Both the position numbers and the translations under genes were made by a program. From Albugo candida (Eukaryota; Oomycota; Peronosporomycetes; Albuginales; Albuginaceae), in assembly GCA_905220665.1 (NCBI GenBank), contig CAJNAR010000156.1:1-64000 (forward strand): a DNA stretch of 64,000 bases, read 5' to 3'. The notes under the pieces were generated by a model. That model was not told the DNA's origin. It searched no databases and saw nothing but the letters and a program-made list of their open reading frames with translations. Numbering within the stretch: position 1 is the first letter of the stretch; each line of letters begins with the position of its first letter. Below, piece by piece: positions 24,963-36,728 of the stretch.

Positions 24963-26726
24963 ATGAAAGACGCCACAGTGGAGCGACATGCGTCTCAAAG
25001 CACTGGAAATGCGCTTGGAAAACGTGTTCTTAACGAAACTAATACGCTGCTTTTGGACATGGGTTTAGGCAAAGATCATCGGCGCCTATTCTGCAATGTA
25101 AAAGATCTTACTGCCTCTATTTCATCTATGAGCGTCGCCGTCTATGAAAAGCTCTTCCAGACGCGCTTGGACAGCATTTGTCGATATCCAACAACAATGA
25201 TTCAATACATCGATAATGTAGACAGTATTTTGGAGGCGCTACGAGGTGTTATTCTGATTCGAGAGGCCGCAAGCGCCTCCTATTTGGATAAAATCAATGG
25301 AACTGATATCTGTTCCGGAGATGTACGCAGTATTGGGAAGTTGATTGCAGTATTCCGGGAAATTTATGAAACCTTATATTTCAACACAAGTCTGAACATT
25401 GTATTTACCGAAGATCCGGATGTGTCAGAACCACCTCAGCGAGCCCATTGTCCAAGAAGTAAAAAAAATTGTAATCGAAAGGGAAGGAATTGTGGAGTTA
25501 TAGCATTGAAGCAGAAAAACTGTAGTCGAAAAATTCGCACGAAACGAGGGGGAATGTTGGCGAGTACACGAGTTGTTCCAGATACGTACAACGAGAATGC
25601 AGATGCTGATAGCGTTCCAGAGGCTCGTTACGATAGTGACCTCCATCGAAGTCAGATATCACCAATGCCATTGAATTCCTCAATCTCTGATTTAAGTTTC
25701 AAAAAGTTTCGCGAACGCCAAGCAGGTGTCTCCTTTGGTAGTTTTTCTCCAGTTGAAATCAACCAAAGCCCTCATAGTTTGGTCTGCGAATCAATAGAGA
25801 TGGAGGCAAATGAAAATATTCTTAGAGAGAAACCAATTCACGATGACCAAAATCTGGATGCAAAGCATGAGATTATTGATTCAGCCACCGATATTAATAA
25901 ACAAAAAGAAGAGGATGATGCACGAGGTACTCGCAAAGTATCACCAAATTTATCTTCTAAGAAAGACAAAAGTTCAAGAACACCATTGTATCCTCTCGTA
26001 CCAATGCGACTGTCTGCTACAACTTGTCGTGCGGAAAAGAAGTATTCTTTGCTCATCCAGGATCATGTGGAAACCTTACGGCTGCAAGAAAAGCGTCATC
26101 GAGAGCTCCTTGCACGCCGATTTAGAGTGAGTAAACATCAACAGCAGATTGATGCAATTCGACATCGCAATTTCCAACAAACACTTTGTCAGGAGCGCCT
26201 AGCAGCACAAATGCAGCAGAAAACGACATTGGAGTCTCACATGCGCATCATGATGAATAATGTGCTGACAATTGAGAAAGAGAAGCTCAAGATCAAACAA
26301 AAAGACTTCAGCGAACAAATCAAATCGATCCAGTCCAGTCACCAGAGGCAGGAACGTGCCTTAGAAACGTTTTTCGATCATCAGCTTGCATTGTTGAAGG
26401 AAGAATTGCTACGCAACACGGTAGAGCAGGATCTCACCGAAAAGGCTCACAGGCTCGCTTCAAAGCAACTTTTACGTGATCTACGTCATGATCAAGACGA
26501 GAATTTGAAGTGTACGATCGATAAGGCTCAGGAGCGACAAAAGCATCGTCTATATACTTGGGAACGAGATCACCAGCGTCAGATTACACAAATGACCCAA
26601 AAAGAGCCAACAAGGACTATCGATCCGTTCCATGCCGCTGCCATCAGAGCTCGTGAGCTTCGTCAAGCAAAGCACCAAACTCACAAAAGGTCGATCAGCA
26701 AGCACAACACAGTAGCAGATGACTAG
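24963..26726 (+). CDS. CEP95-like centrosomal/basal-body coiled-coil protein
   Basis: A single-exon gene of 587 residues. Residues ~20-145 resemble the calponin-homology-like N-terminal domain of centrosomal protein 95, with a typical run INGTDICSGDVRSIGKL near its end, where CEP95 proteins carry an I-x-GED/GD-x-x-S-I-x-x-L pattern. Residues ~150-350 are charged and low in order. Residues ~365-570 are strongly helical and rich in Gln, Arg, Glu and Lys, consistent with a long coiled coil. CEP95 localises to centrosomes and spindle poles in animals. In an oomycete a basal-body role is plausible, since CFAP70 lies 4 kb away, but this is inference. The family call rests on the N-terminal domain only. 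Confidence 0.6.
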   Translation: MKDATVERHASQSTGNALGKRVLNETNTLLLDMGLGKDHRRLFCNVKDLTASISSMSVAVYEKLFQTRLDSICRYPTTMIQYIDNVDSILEALRGVILIREAASASYLDKINGTDICSGDVRSIGKLIAVFREIYETLYFNTSLNIVFTEDPDVSEPPQRAHCPRSKKNCNRKGRNCGVIALKQKNCSRKIRTKRGGMLASTRVVPDTYNENADADSVPEARYDSDLHRSQISPMPLNSSISDLSFKKFRERQAGVSFGSFSPVEINQSPHSLVCESIEMEANENILREKPIHDDQNLDAKHEIIDSATDINKQKEEDDARGTRKVSPNLSSKKDKSSRTPLYPLVPMRLSATTCRAEKKYSLLIQDHVETLRLQEKRHRELLARRFRVSKHQQQIDAIRHRNFQQTLCQERLAAQMQQKTTLESHMRIMMNNVLTIEKEKLKIKQKDFSEQIKSIQSSHQRQERALETFFDHQLALLKEELLRNTVEQDLTEKAHRLASKQLLRDLRHDQDENLKCTIDKAQERQKHRLYTWERDHQRQITQMTQKEPTRTIDPFHAAAIRARELRQAKHQTHKRSISKHNTVADD

Positions 26727-27983
26727 ATAGAATTGCTCCATAATTGATCGCAGACGGCGTGAACACTTCCACATCAGCGCGTTGATGCGTACGAAATACC
26801 GATTCGTGATTGAGGAGATGAGCTCATGAGAAGGCATAATTTGCGTCTGCTGCTGCCTACCCACAAGTGTTCAATATCGAGCTTTTCAGACTTTACAATT
26901 TGATCATGAAGGATAAGTAAAGTGAGTGCTTCATATCGTAATTTTAAATGTGATACAGACCAGTCTTACCAGCTTGGTTCCTGTACCGGAAAGCTAACAA
27001 ACGTCGTGAACTAGTACGCGTATTCACATCTTGCACTCATCTAGCTCTTGTTGCCAGTAATAAACTTCTATCACAGGGCTGCTATGTCAATCTATAGAAG
27101 AGAAATCCATTGTTGTTTGTGCCATGGAATGAGCTTAAACGCGCTAGCCTTCTCGGAAACAATTATACACCAGCCAAACTAGCGACTTAGCACATTACGA
27201 TCTGATCAGCACACAGACTTCCGTGTCGTGGTATAGAATGTGGACCGTGTCTATCAATTCAAAAGTTGTGGTACGTAGAACACTCGTAGAATAAAGCCAT
27301 CCTGCCCTGAAGAATTGTGTTGGTATTGAAATGATTCTAATAATTCATCGGAAGAGGTAAGGTAATCAAACATCTACAAAGCAGCTTGAATCCTTGCTCG
27401 ATAGATGAGGTGTGGGGAGATTGCAAACTTATCTCGGACTTTCGCATTTGATTCAATTCTCTTCGATGTTGATGAATCAGGCAAGTAGAGCTTCGTAGGT
27501 ACAACAATTGGATTCCCTTGTATGCTTGTGTCTCTAAACATAATTCTCATTATCATGTGGAAGAATGTACGTTGAGATAAATTGCCAGCGCGTATACCAA
27601 AATATGCCAAAATCGTTTAGTAGATGTCAAGTGCTTCAATACGTCAAAGTACGGACGACATTGCTGTTTTTGCCGATTGAATCGAGGAATCTTGCGAGCA
27701 TGATTATCCGAAGCAGAGCGCGCATCCTAAGGTTGCTACGTCCGATCGACAATAGTCAAATTTTTTTCGCGATTCTGACTAAAGAAAGTCACGTTCTTGA
27801 TACAAATGGACTTCGATGAATGATAGTCGTTCACTTATTCTATGGCCAGACATCGTCACTGCTGTCATCATTCTATTAATATGATGCAAGTATAGCCAGA
27901 GATTCGAGAAGTCAGCCATTGATTTGCAACAGCGTGGGTACCGTACCTTTCACTGAGATTGATTGGAAAATACTTGATTAAAA
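26727..27983. other. long intergenic region
   Basis: At 1.26 kb this is the longest gap in the gene-dense part. A minus-strand frame at 27374-27610 lacks an ATG near its start and has no known similarity. I see no support for a gene. Confidence 0.4.
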
Positions 27984-29129
27984 ATGCGACGCGTAATTGA
28001 ACCAAATCCACGGTCGCTGAAAAAGGGAAAAGCGCAGCAGAAGAAAATTGATGACCCTCAATCCACCACTGCACCCAAGGATGCAATACTTTCAGAGCCA
28101 CATTCAATACCGAACACTTGGACGAGCTTGACCAACCATATAAGAGCACATTCATTCATGGTAAAAGTCGTATCACTTGCTCTGTTCACGTCGATGTTTG
28201 TTGCATTATGGATTCATCCAGATGCCATGCCTTTGTTCAATGATGGGGGCAAGTCCATAGATGAAGGAGCTATTTCTTTGAAGAGTGCAAAGAATTTCAT
28301 TCCATCGAAGTCTATGTCTATCGATCACAATCTGAACCACGTGAAAACAGATGTCATCATACTTGATTCCTATCCTCATGATGTGAAGGCATTCACACAG
28401 GGACTTTTGGTTGTTCAGCAAAATCACGACAAGTACTTCATTGAGTCGACTGGTTTATATGGGGAGTCAACATTGCGAAAAGTAGACATTACAACCGGCA
28501 AAGTCTTGACACAGACGGCGCTTCCTTCAAATCTTTTTGGTGAAGGCATCACTTTGAGTAGAAACCAATTGCTTTTGTTGACATGGAAGAGTGGTAAAGG
28601 CTTCACGTACGAGTTGTCTGCACAGAAAAAGGATGGGAGAAATGGAATTATATCAGAGTCATTCAGCCGACTGAAAAAGTTTGCCATAAAAACACAAACC
28701 GGTGAAGGATGGGGTATCGATGGGAACGGAACTCATCTTATACTGAGTGATGGATCGTCTAGACTATACGTCTTGAGTCCAGATACATTGAAACAAATTG
28801 GTACGGTTGAAGTTACATTGAATGGACAGAGATTGAAATATCTCAATGAACTCGAAGTTGTGGGAAGATACATTTACGCCAACGTATGGTATGAGAATTC
28901 CATTGTCAAGATTGATTCTGGGTCAGGAAAAGTTGTTGCAGTGTACGAATGCTCGAATGTTATACAAAAGGTAGAAGAACTGGCGCAAAAAGAAGGAATT
29001 GATTTCAATACGAATGATGGCGCTGTTTTGAATGGCATCGCGTACGACGGAGACTTGGACGTATTTTATATAACCGGAAAACTTTGGCCATTTGTCTTCG
29101 GAGTACGTCTAGTAGACTCATATGTCTAA
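27984..29129 (+). CDS. glutaminyl-peptide cyclotransferase, membrane-anchored
   Basis: 381 residues from an ATG. The N-terminal ~55 residues are basic and polar, followed by one hydrophobic segment (about 57-76, VVSLALFTSMFVALW), suggesting a type II signal anchor. From ~120 the protein matches the plant/bacterial-type glutamine cyclotransferase family, a five-bladed beta-propeller. Characteristic pieces are AFTQGLL, GLYGESTLRKVDI, LFGEGITL, LNELEVV, YANVWYENSIVKID and LNGIAYDG, ending in YITGKLWPFVF. The enzyme converts N-terminal Gln of peptides and proteins to pyroglutamate. The anchor predicts action in the lumen of the secretory pathway. The length is normal for the family once the anchor is counted. 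Confidence 0.88.
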   Translation: MRRVIEPNPRSLKKGKAQQKKIDDPQSTTAPKDAILSEPHSIPNTWTSLTNHIRAHSFMVKVVSLALFTSMFVALWIHPDAMPLFNDGGKSIDEGAISLKSAKNFIPSKSMSIDHNLNHVKTDVIILDSYPHDVKAFTQGLLVVQQNHDKYFIESTGLYGESTLRKVDITTGKVLTQTALPSNLFGEGITLSRNQLLLLTWKSGKGFTYELSAQKKDGRNGIISESFSRLKKFAIKTQTGEGWGIDGNGTHLILSDGSSRLYVLSPDTLKQIGTVEVTLNGQRLKYLNELEVVGRYIYANVWYENSIVKIDSGSGKVVAVYECSNVIQKVEELAQKEGIDFNTNDGAVLNGIAYDGDLDVFYITGKLWPFVFGVRLVDSYV

Positions 29130-29321
29130 TCGGTCACCGCATAGCGATCAAGATCTCCAAGGTCCAAGGCAGATTTTCTTTATCTTGTAGACACATGAGT
29201 GAATGTCGACTTTGTTGTACAAGAGGCAGTCACACTTGTCAATACACTTTATTGTTTCACGGCTAAATAGCAGCATATCCTGTCAAATTATTAACTAGAT
29301 CATGTGTCTTTCGTGATCTCC

Positions 29322-29804
29322 TCAGGCGTACTTATATTGCTTCTTCAAATGGTGTATCAATCGTGTCCATGTAAAGCGGTACGTGGATTTATCACCGGGA
29401 TAGTTTTTGCGATAAAGCAGAGCGTATGATAGTGATACGACATGTGGATCTGTCAGGTTGCATATTTGTTTGAAATCGAGCTCCTGAAACAAATCACCCT
29501 GCGAGATAATTTCCATTGAATAACCGTCACGATATACCGCGAAGTGCATGATGCAGTAGAGCTCAGATAGAAGGATATACATTGATCCTGTGAGTAAAGT
29601 CTCGACCACATACACTCGCCAAAATTGCAAGTGCTCATTGAGCGAAGCAATTGATCCAGCGGGCAGCCTGTCAAAGCTGATAATCGCTGGACTTGTCTCG
29701 ATACTTTCGAATGGATGCAGAGACCAACAAGGAAGCTTTTCGTTCTTCCAGGTTGCAGTGGAGCAATCAAGCAGAACACGTACAAAATATCTCAAATTTT
29801 TCAC
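29322..29804 (-). CDS. hypothetical protein, 160 codons, doubtful
   Basis: A minus-strand open frame with protein-like composition (for example LNEHLQFWRVYVVETLL and TYRFTWTRLIHHLKK) and no family I recognise. The first codon is GTG and a stop lies just upstream, so an ATG-bearing upstream exon would be needed, perhaps joined at the AG near 29805. It overlaps on the opposite strand the proposed first exon of CMC1, so one of the two models may be wrong. Confidence 0.3.
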   Translation of the reverse strand: MKNLRYFVRVLLDCSTATWKNEKLPCWSLHPFESIETSPAIISFDRLPAGSIASLNEHLQFWRVYVVETLLTGSMYILLSELYCIMHFAVYRDGYSMEIISQGDLFQELDFKQICNLTDPHVVSLSYALLYRKNYPGDKSTYRFTWTRLIHHLKKQYKYA

Positions 29805-30053
29805 TTATTATTTCTGCACTCATACGTACTTTGTTAGAAATTGCGGCAGGAGTTGAATGATATCGCCACAGCCAAATGTCGACCTATCACAGAAAAATTC
29901 GCAATATGCGCCAAAGAGCAAGGTTTATTAGTCGTATTCCGTTGTCGCCAACAGAATCGTGATATGAATGATTGTCTCGCACAATACACAAATGAAGCTC
30001 AATTCAACGCCTATCGTGCGCAAAAAGAGAGAGACATCCTTCAAAACTCATAA
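29711..30053 (+). CDS. CMC1: CMC1-like cytochrome c oxidase assembly factor
   Basis: The main exon (29838-30053) encodes a twin CX9C protein of the Cmc1 family: CRPITEKFAIC and CRQQNRDMNDC, with a LAQYTNEAQFNAYRAQKE tail. Such proteins are imported into the mitochondrial intermembrane space by Mia40 and help deliver copper to or stabilise cytochrome c oxidase subunit 1. The frame is closed upstream by TAG, which also forms the AG of an acceptor. I propose a first exon 29711-29779 starting at ATG and a 58-nt intron 29780-29837 (GTACAA...TTAG), giving about 94 residues. The second exon is firm and the first is tentative. Confidence 0.75.
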
Positions 30054-30201
30054 TCCACTGATGGTTCTTTTTGATATAAAATCGCTAATATATAGACTGA
30101 ATCCTTTGTTTCTTTGACTTAACGATCTACAGCTGGGCTCCTGTTTTGAAACGAAGACTATAATTGCATTTGGGCAGTCCTTTCCCCCGAATGCTCATGG
30201 A

Positions 30202-33200
30202 TCAAGACTGGTTCGACACCTCGCCTTGATTTTCAGCAATTGAGCTGTACGAGAAAAGCTCGGCAGGCTTCTCGGTAGCTCTAATCTCATCATGCATATG
30301 CATGTAGGCTTCTGCTTCATCTGGACGTCCTAATGCTTTAAGCATATCGGCACATTTATTCAGCAATTGCTCCCGCTCATGCGAGTTGACGTCATTTGTC
30401 AGAGATTCCTTGTATTGTTCCAAAGCGCCTTCTGCGAAATTCTGTGCCAAGAGGACATCGGCCAAGATATTTCTCGTAAGATACGAGTCTTGGAAAATTA
30501 GAGATCGTCTCAATAAACGCTCAGCATCTTGCAGATGATCAGTTGCAACACATGCGCTACTGAGTTCCCGTAAGAGCAGCGCATTTGATAGGTTGTACCG
30601 TATGGCTTGATGGAGGCACCGCCTCGCATTCGTATCGGCTTGCAGCTTTTCTTCAGTTCGTTGGCCTTTGCTGTAATTGCTGTAATATAGTAGCGCCAGG
30701 TACCCCCACACTTCAGGATTTCTCGAATCCAAGCGATTTGCTTCAGCAAGAGCAAGTTTGGCTTCTTGAAAAATCTCTAGTCGGTAGTACGCAATACCGA
30801 CTCCCAACCAGCACGAAGCGATAGAAAATTCGCTGCAACACATTAGAAAAACGCATTTTGCTTCTTCCATGCGTGAACACTGCAGTAATAGATTTCCCAG
30901 GTTCAAATAAACGGTCAAGCGGTCTCTTACATCAAGATGCTTGATAAAGGGAAGCACCGACTTGAAGCTTTCAATCGCTCGTTCAATATTATTGGATTGC
31001 ATGTGCAGTCTTCCGCAATAGACCCATGTCTTTGGGTAAGCCTGATCTATATCAAGTGCTTCTTGGAGCAGTAACTCGCCAGTTTTTAGATCTCCATTTG
31101 TGATTCGGACATCAGCTTCTAGCAGGCGATACAAAATACGTTCTTCAGAGCTCAAAATGTCGCGATTTTGCTGGGATTTTTTCATCAGTGCCAGAACAGC
31201 GTCGCTAAGCTGTGAAAGATGCAGATCTCTCAGAAATTTTGCTAGTTGGAGCCAAATTGATGCAGCGCATACTGATTGATTATTCTCATGCTTCTTTTTC
31301 AAGTTTTGTGCATAGAGCATTTCCAAATGCGATGAGCTGTGATCATTGCTTTGCCTGAGAAGTCTGTAGCAGTATGCGCGCAGAGCATGAGCAATGACGA
31401 CCATAGTATATCGCTTGTTTCCACATGTTTGTATCGCCAGTCTCAATACTTTCTCTGCACGAGAAGCTTCTCGTAATTCAATGAGCAATGATGCATACGT
31501 TAGCAATGTGTTTGGAGATTCGGAATTCAGCTGCAAACTTTGCTCAAAATTTGCTACTGCTTTGCTAAACTCATCATGTCGAAGGCAAAAATACCCATAC
31601 GCGTTCCAGGCTTCTGCCAAGTAAGTCGAATAGGAGTCTGAGTCATTAGGCCCATCCACTTCATCCATTAGGGACTCGAGCTTATGAATATGGTCCAAGT
31701 ATACTCCTTCGCAAGCGAGAGTATCGCCACGCAATTCCAATTCTAGAACCTTCAATTCAATTTCATGAATACTCAAAACGGTAGCTCCTGAGATGTTCGT
31801 GACAGATAATTGACCAGATTTTTGGAAAACCTCCTTCATAATGGTGTTCATGCATTCCATACACAAAATGAAAACTTGACCATGTATCTGTAGCTTGTGA
31901 TCAATCGTATTTGATGCTGATTCAGGAAACGCAATAGAATCCAAACGCTCCTGAATTATTGGTAAAATGCGTGTTTTCAAACCTTCTTTGAATGCGTGAT
32001 AAATTCCCTCAGTGTTCAACTCGTAAATGAGACTCTGGCGTTTTTCAAGTCGTGTAAGTTTCTTGAATGGTATTGGATCGCTTTCTTCGTTTTGCATAAA
32101 GTCGCAATATTTTTGCATCAGAAGTAGTAGTATCTGACGAATTTCAGCGTGAAGCTGGCGGAAAGCATTCGATTCTTGTCCTTGAATGCTTGGATATTGA
32201 TCTTTTGCGGGAAGAAGCTCATGTAGATCTATGGCTGGTGTCTCAACCTGGATAGCCTCATCAACCAATGAGCTCGGTGAGATCTCGACACTGACAAGGA
32301 GACTGCTATTCATTTTCTGCATGGAGGCAAAGATGTTCTGTGCAGTGATTGTCATTTGTTCGTAATCATTCACAGCGGCTTGCCATTGTTTCCTCTCATC
32401 CTGAGATGAGGCTGCCGCTAGGCGCTTTTCAAAAAACGCTTTTGATTCCATATGACTCGACCGAAATTGAGTAGAAGACGTAAACTTTTTACAGCCCGGA
32501 ACCAACAATTCCGTGAGATTCAGAGAAAGGCTCCAATTGTTGCATTTCAAAAGTGGATTCGTCTTCTCAAGTGTTCTGCGTAAAAGTCTCGCGGGTGCGT
32601 ATTTACTGATACGTATATACTCAATAAATGAAGCAACTTCCTGCACACTATGTCAGATTGAGCACAAAAAGGAAGGAATGGATAGCATACTCGTGGCTGA
32701 ATTTGGAACGTCAACGCATTGTCAAATGCAACGATGACACGACGCTCAGAGCTAGAGTTGACGTCAACGATGGCATCATCTTTTATGGTGTGTTCCTCGA
32801 TCACTTTACTACCGTAACAAATCCTTCCGCCGTCGAGGCGTTTGCATATTGTATCTGAATTTTGCGGATCATGCTCTTGTTGATCACAAAGGTACGGGAG
32901 ATTGATCTCTAAAGTGAAAACAGACGTATCCATTTCGCTTTCTTCAGGAATTGAACGCGTGGTATCAATTGCTTCCGTGGCAGTTGTCAGAAATTCCGGA
33001 GGAAGATTTTCTACAGTGATTGAATGAAATCGAAGAATGCATAGCCCCATTATATAATCAAGTACATTTGTGCTAAAGTGAATAATCGCCATTACAGTTA
33101 TCAATGAGTTCTGAGTTGAAAAATGAAGTCTCCGTTCTGTGTGATTCCTATCAGCGCATTTAGGAGCGCTTTGCAACAAGACCAATTCCTGGAGACCCAA

Positions 33201-33650
33201 AGAGCTTGTCCCGATAAATTGATCCACATCTTCTGACCTTTGATCTCCTGAATACATCGAGACGACCAGCTCGGTTCCGAAAAGGTGATCCATTCCGGGC
33301 CAATTTATTGGAATTTTTTTTGACAGCTGATCGTACTCAAAATCGAACATATACATCCCGATATCTTCCTTTTGTGCACCGAGTGGTGAAAGTGCCTTCA
33401 TTATCTTGGTATATACATTTTCATCCTCTTTGGTGAACCAAAATGCCGCGTTGTTTGAGCTAGTCCCTGATTGTTTGATCTCTATTGTTGCCCATAAAGG
33501 CTGTCCATGCGCTAAACTAGAGCCAAGTGAGCCCTCACTGGACTCCGGGTCACTAGCTAGGTTCGATTTTACATAAACTTGACCAAGTCGGATGGAAATA
33601 ATTCCGCAGTCTTTTTCTTTTTCATGTACGGATTCTTCAGAGTGATTCAT
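30202..33650 (-). CDS. CFAP70: CFAP70, axonemal TPR protein
   Basis: A two-exon model of 1,132 residues: exon 1 is 32691-33650, exon 2 is 30202-32640, with a 50-nt intron (GTATGC...TGTGCAG). The splice joins DNALTFQIQPR to EVASFIEYIRISKYAP without a frame break. The N-terminal third has the beta-rich, C2-like layout of CFAP70. The C-terminal half (from ~590) contains many tetratricopeptide repeats, for example WVYCGRLHMQSNNIERAIES and PEVWGYLALLYY. Its length is close to the ~1,120 residues of animal CFAP70, a subunit at the base of the outer dynein arm that regulates ciliary beating. Here it would serve zoospore flagella. Confidence 0.88.
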
Positions 33651-34242
33651 TCGATACGATTAGTAGTGATAGTTTATTGACCTTTCACCATATATCGTGA
33701 GGCGCTGAAGTGCGACTGGTAGACAAAATGTGACAAAGCATCAAAAATTGTCTTTTAAGAAAGATTAGGCTTTCTACTTTGACTCGAGCATCGCCATGAA
33801 TCCTATCAATGATTGTTTGTCAAAAGTAGCCGAGCGTATGTCGTTTGTGGATGTTTTTCTATGGAATATCACGACACCAAGGTTACAATCTCGATTCATC
33901 AGCAATCACTCGATTGTCGTTGGTGTCAATAAGTGAAATAGAGTGGATGAGATACAGATGTGAGAGAACAAGGCAAGTAATGTTCTGCTTCAATCACTTG
34001 ACGCCAACTGCCTCTGGCACCAGCGCATAAGAGATCTTGAAATCTCACACGAGATCGTTAGAGCAGCGAATGTAAAGCCACTGCAAACAATTCCATATAT
34101 GAAGACATATTTCTAATATAGACCGCGTATCGTGAGCTAGCGTTCAATCCGCAGCGATAGTATGATCGTGGAGTAGTGCCGCAGCAAATCATACTTATTT
34201 ATAGGCTTATTTATATAATACTCAGAAGTTAATTGAGCTGAA
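33651..34242. other. divergent promoter region between CFAP70 and SNM1
   Basis: The two genes point away from each other across ~590 bp. No coding sequence is supported. AT-rich, TATA-like runs (TTTATATAATA near 34210-34220) lie shortly before the plus-strand ATG at 34243. Confidence 0.4.
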
Positions 34243-36552
34243 ATGGAGACGAGCGCGAATGCTGCAGATTTTGGAATGAATACATCATATGTTGCAACGG
34301 ATGAAAGCAACGAAATGGACCATGGACCAACTCAACTAACGACTGATTTGGTCGATCCTGTGACAGCAAAGAGGGAGCAATCACACAATGCAGAAGCAGC
34401 GTCTCCAAGGCGAAACGGAATCGAAAGTGAGATAGTGTGCGTAGTGTGTGACGGAGACATCACAGGACTCTCAATCATCGGTCGTAACGTTCACATCAAT
34501 CGATGTCTAGATACTCAATTGCAGCAGCTTGGTGCAGGCTCCAAGAAGCGCCAACTTCTCGAGGCTCATAATACTACAACAGTTGTCGAGTGGCACTGCC
34601 CTCATTGTGCGAAAAATCTGAGCAATTATAGCGACGATAGAAGATTGGTGCACGTTAATCTGTGTCTGGATCGTGGAACATCTGAGCAACTGAAGTATAC
34701 ATCAACTCACCGTGAATCTATTGAGATCGAAACAGGCTTTACGCCTTCAAATAATCAAAGCGCATCTACATTAAAGAACCGTGACATATCTGTATGCAAT
34801 ACCTGCGGCGTGAACCTTACAAAGAAGACGCTGGTTGCTCGAGTTACGCACGTTAAGCAGTGCAGTAAAAGGCAAACTAGATCGAGGCTACTTGTGCCTC
34901 ATCGAAGTGGGTCAGTTGAAGAGAATATGAATTCTCTAACAACGGATACTACTCTTGGCTTTGTCAAGCCTTCCGACGCTCGGGATGAAATCCGCCAGAG
35001 TATGTATTATAACTCTCTTTACTTTTTATCGTCTTTGTTGAGTTTCAATCCATGTAGCCGTAGAAAGCACTTCAAATATCAAACAGGCAGCTCGAAATGC
35101 TTTCGATATTATGATGAAAGGATCCCAAGCGCTTAAGAAATTGAGTAAGTTTCAGCCCGCACAATTATCTAGATTCGATTCGAGTGGCAAGTCTTGGAAG
35201 AAACCCAAGTTGGAGTCTGAAAGTGCAAAAAAGATGTCCGATATCAAATGCCCTGAATTCAAAATCATATGTGGAACGAAACCACAGTTCATAGTGGACG
35301 GATTTCGCTTTGCAAATAAAAATCTAAGCAGTGTATATTTCTTAACCCACTTTCATTCCGATCACTACGTCGGACTCACTAAAGTCAGTACTCATATGCT
35401 TGTAGCTGATGGAAGCTCACAAGAAATGTTGATGTAGAAATTTGATGCAGGAACTATCTACTGCAGCCAAATCACCGCAAATCTCGTCATGATGAAGCTC
35501 AGAGTTGATGCGTAAGCTACTTTCATGCTACAAAGCTCGTTTTATTGTTAGCAACTTGTGCTAACTATTGATTACAGAAAGTATATCTGCATCGTGGAAC
35601 TGAATACACCTACGATTATCCATAGCGTTGAGGTCATCTTTCTTGATGCAAATCATTGTCCCGGAGCCTGCATCATTTTGTTCCGGCAAAAAAACGGAAT
35701 GTCGTTTTTACACACTGGAGATTTTCGATATCATCCTCGAATGCTTCATTACCCTGCATTGAGGTCCTTTGTTGATCAGGAGAGTACAGGAAATGAGACA
35801 CATCGATTGAGTGGTGTCTATCTCGACACAACGTACCTCAAGTCGAAATTTGATTTCTCTCCACAGGAAACTGTCATAAAGCATGTGGTCGAGTTGGTGG
35901 AGAAACATTACAGCACGCAACGTCAAATGTATATTTTCGGTACATACACAATAGGAAAAGAGCGCGTGTTCATGGAAGTGGCCAAACATTTTGGAAAGAA
36001 AATGTGCGTATCGAAAGAGAAGTTTCGTGTTCTTTCATGTTATGGCTGGGATGGAAACAATATGGTTTGTACACGTTATCAGTCTAAGATACCGCTTCCT
36101 CATTTGCCTGCTTCTGACTGTAGGATTACCTCACGACAGATTCTGGCGATACATGGTGAGTCAGTGATCAGGAATTCATAAGCTTGAGCGGGTTTTACCG
36201 GACTTTTCTGCTTAGTTTTTTCGTAATGCCAATGCACAGTTTACGAATGGATAGATTGCCAGGCTTACTACGAAGTTACACCAATCGATTCGACAAAATT
36301 ATCGCTTTTCGTCCCACAGGTTGGACTTTTCAAGGCGTTGACGCATCGCTATCCAAAATGCAACGAGATCCAAGTGACCGATTCCGAGTGTACGGGATCC
36401 CGTACAGCGAGCATTCCAGTTTTTCGGAACTTTGTCAATTTGTCAAAGCCTTCAAACCAAAGACGATTATCCCGACGGTGAATTGCAGTTCAAGGCATCA
36501 GATGACGGAACAGGTCGACCTGATACGCCGGGCGGTCTCGAAAATGGCTTGA
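34243..36552 (+). CDS. DCLRE1A: SNM1/DCLRE1A DNA crosslink-repair nuclease
   Basis: A five-exon model: 34243-34999, 35058-35383, 35438-35511, 35578-36155, and a last exon from about 36216 to 36552. Introns are 54-66 nt; the third has the branch sequence GCTAAC. The N-terminal exon carries three UBZ4-like zinc fingers (CVVCDGDI...H-x3-C, CPHCAKNL...H-x3-C, CNTCGVNL...H-x3-C). The catalytic part is a metallo-beta-lactamase/beta-CASP nuclease: [44 protein letters not shown] and [13 protein letters not shown]1A is a 5' exonuclease that digests past interstrand crosslinks. The join of exons 4 and 5 is one base out of frame (see findings), so this copy may be mutant, or the T-run at 36216 may be miscalled. 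Confidence 0.85.
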
Positions 36553-36728
36553 TAGAATCCTACTGCAGGCTATTCGTCTTGAGCCGAACACTTGACATTA
36601 AAACAACTCTGTAAATGAAAGGAAGCATCAGATCGAATTGAATGAACCAATCTTTTGTTTCGACTGCGAAATTTCCTCCAATCGTATTGAAGTAGGCGAA
36701 CGGCTCCGAGTCGAATTGAGCCTTTAGA

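Noticed and set aside
27374..27610. Minus frame of 78 codons in the 1.26-kb gap
   Set aside because: It opens with TTG, has no domain and no splice partners that extend it convincingly.
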